Assembly (NCBI RefSeq): GCF_002215215.1
Contig: NZ_CP018632.1
Coordinates: 6,196,501-6,260,500, forward strand
Direction of reading: 5' to 3'
DNA length: 64,000 bases
Source: Granulosicoccus antarcticus IMCC3135
GTDB taxonomy: Bacteria; Pseudomonadota; Gammaproteobacteria; Granulosicoccales; Granulosicoccaceae
The translations under genes and the position numbers were made by a program. Shown here piece after piece: positions 63,285-64,000 of this stretch. The notes under the pieces were generated by a model. It made no database searches and was not told where the DNA came from. It saw only the letters and a program-made list of their open reading frames with translations. Each line of letters starts with the position of its first letter. Within the stretch, counting starts at the first letter, position 1.

Positions 63285-64000
63285 ATGAGCAACGATTTTT
63301 CCGCAGGCCAACGCTGGATAAGCGATACCGAGTCCGACCTTGGACTAGGCACCATACTTGAGGTCGAGCACCGACAGATTACTGTGGTCTTTCTGGCCAC
63401 TGGTGAAACCCGAATCTATGCCAAGGAGTCTGCGCCGCTGACACGCGTAGCCTTTCAGGCTGGCGACATCATCAGCAGTCATGAAGGCTGGCAGTTACGT
63501 GTAGAAAAGACTGACGATATCGACGGTTTGAGAATCTATAGCGGCACGCGCGAGGATACTGGCGAGAAAACCATTCTCAATGAAGCATCGCTGGATAACT
63601 TTCTGCAGTTCCGCTCTCCCAAGGACCGGCTGTTCGCTGGTCTGATTGACGGACAGCGCTGGTTCGCCCTGCGCCGCAGCGTCTTCGAATGTCGCCATCA
63701 ATATGCTCAATCACCGGTTCGTGGACTCACGGGCGCCCGCGTCAGTGTTCTTCCACATCAGATCTACATTGCAGTGGAGGCCTTGAAACGTCATCACCCG
63801 CGCTTGCTACTGGCCGATGAGGTTGGACTCGGCAAGACCATTGAAGCCGGCATGATCGTCCATGGTTCACTGGCCAACAACCAGGTTAGCCGGGTGCTTA
63901 TCGTGGTGCCTTCGGCCTTGTTGCATCAATGGCTTGTGGAAATGCTGCGCAAGTTCAATCTGAACTTCCGCATCATGGATGCCGAAAGATTTGATGAACT
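63285..64000 (+). CDS. rapA: RNA polymerase-associated helicase RapA, N-terminal part
   Basis: Partial; about 238 codons are visible and the gene runs off the right edge. ATG 63285 starts MSNDFSAGQRWISDTESDLGLG, the RapA N-terminal Tudor-like domains (to about 110). The Swi2/Snf2 motif I LLADEVGLGKTIEAG is at about 173-187, and VLIVVPSALLHQWLVEM is motif Ia. RapA recycles stalled RNA polymerase using ATP. The frame is intact throughout. Confidence 0.95.
   Translation, partial: MSNDFSAGQRWISDTESDLGLGTILEVEHRQITVVFLATGETRIYAKESAPLTRVAFQAGDIISSHEGWQLRVEKTDDIDGLRIYSGTREDTGEKTILNEASLDNFLQFRSPKDRLFAGLIDGQRWFALRRSVFECRHQYAQSPVRGLTGARVSVLPHQIYIAVEALKRHHPRLLLADEVGLGKTIEAGMIVHGSLANNQVSRVLIVVPSALLHQWLVEMLRKFNLNFRIMDAERFDE

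Noticed and set aside
1-64000. tRNA or rRNA genes, prophage, secretion or defence systems
   Set aside because: No cloverleaf-like TTCGA arms, rRNA stretches, integrase, restriction or toxin-antitoxin genes were recognised in reading both strands.

Overview
The window reads as chromosome of a free-living, probably marine or polar, gammaproteobacterium. Supporting content: RapA, FadIJ-type beta-oxidation proteins, tetrameric sarcosine oxidase, a TRAP transporter, BatABD-type von Willebrand proteins, a CspA-type cold-shock gene with a long leader, and what looks like a CsrB/RsmZ-type regulatory RNA. Genus is not determinable from sequence alone; a Granulosicoccus-like lineage is only a guess. 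No tRNA, rRNA, prophage or CRISPR was seen.

Layout. (1) 1-4281, minus: methionine gamma-lyase, a homodimeric 2-oxoacid dehydrogenase E1 and the start of a lipoyl E2, together a methionine to methanethiol plus propionyl-CoA operon. (2) 4763-17674: methylated-glycine catabolism and uptake: soxBDAG, a TetR and an Lrp regulator, a dimethylglycine/sarcosine dehydrogenase-like flavoprotein, a second paralogous TetR (minus), and a TRAP transporter (DctP, DctQ, DctM). (3) 17681-28829: two divergent operons around a ROK repressor: an ABC sugar-type importer with an argininosuccinate-lyase-superfamily enzyme and a PfkB kinase (minus), and ROK, an 804-residue PIG-L deacetylase and an EamA permease (plus). 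This looks like an uncharacterised catabolic pathway for an acylated amino-sugar conjugate. (4) 28838-32265: a CsgG-like lipoprotein, the Csr/Rsm-type sRNA with its terminator, a prenyltransferase-like fragment, and a complete IS1380-family element with a 4-bp target duplication.

(5) 32304-35233: MBOAT O-acyltransferase plus SGNH-like partner. (6) 35238-45627, mostly minus: fatty-acid oxidation (enoyl-CoA hydratase, acyl-CoA dehydrogenase, etfAB, fadI, fadJ), with a DUF952 protein, a repeat-containing coiled-coil protein, a yeast-type cytosine deaminase, a SIMPL-domain protein and a MITE-like palindromic element. (7) 45733-56517, minus: a single-POTRA Omp85 protein, then a nine-gene overlapping operon running from an outer-membrane barrel and an Ig-repeat lipoprotein through MoxR, DUF58, DUF4381, BatA, BatB and a TPR protein to BatD. 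(8) 56639-60663, minus: DUF1223 protein, photolyase, and a fused acetate kinase-PduL phosphotransacylase. (9) 60816-62641, plus: formyltransferase-like and polysaccharide deacetylase pair; then csp (minus) and the start of rapA (plus).

Most functional links are inferred from gene overlap and family membership. The strongest unlabelled signals are the GGA-hairpin RNA at about 30010-30238, the AckA-PduL fusion, the lyase/deacetylase/kinase catabolic locus and the extended Bat operon.
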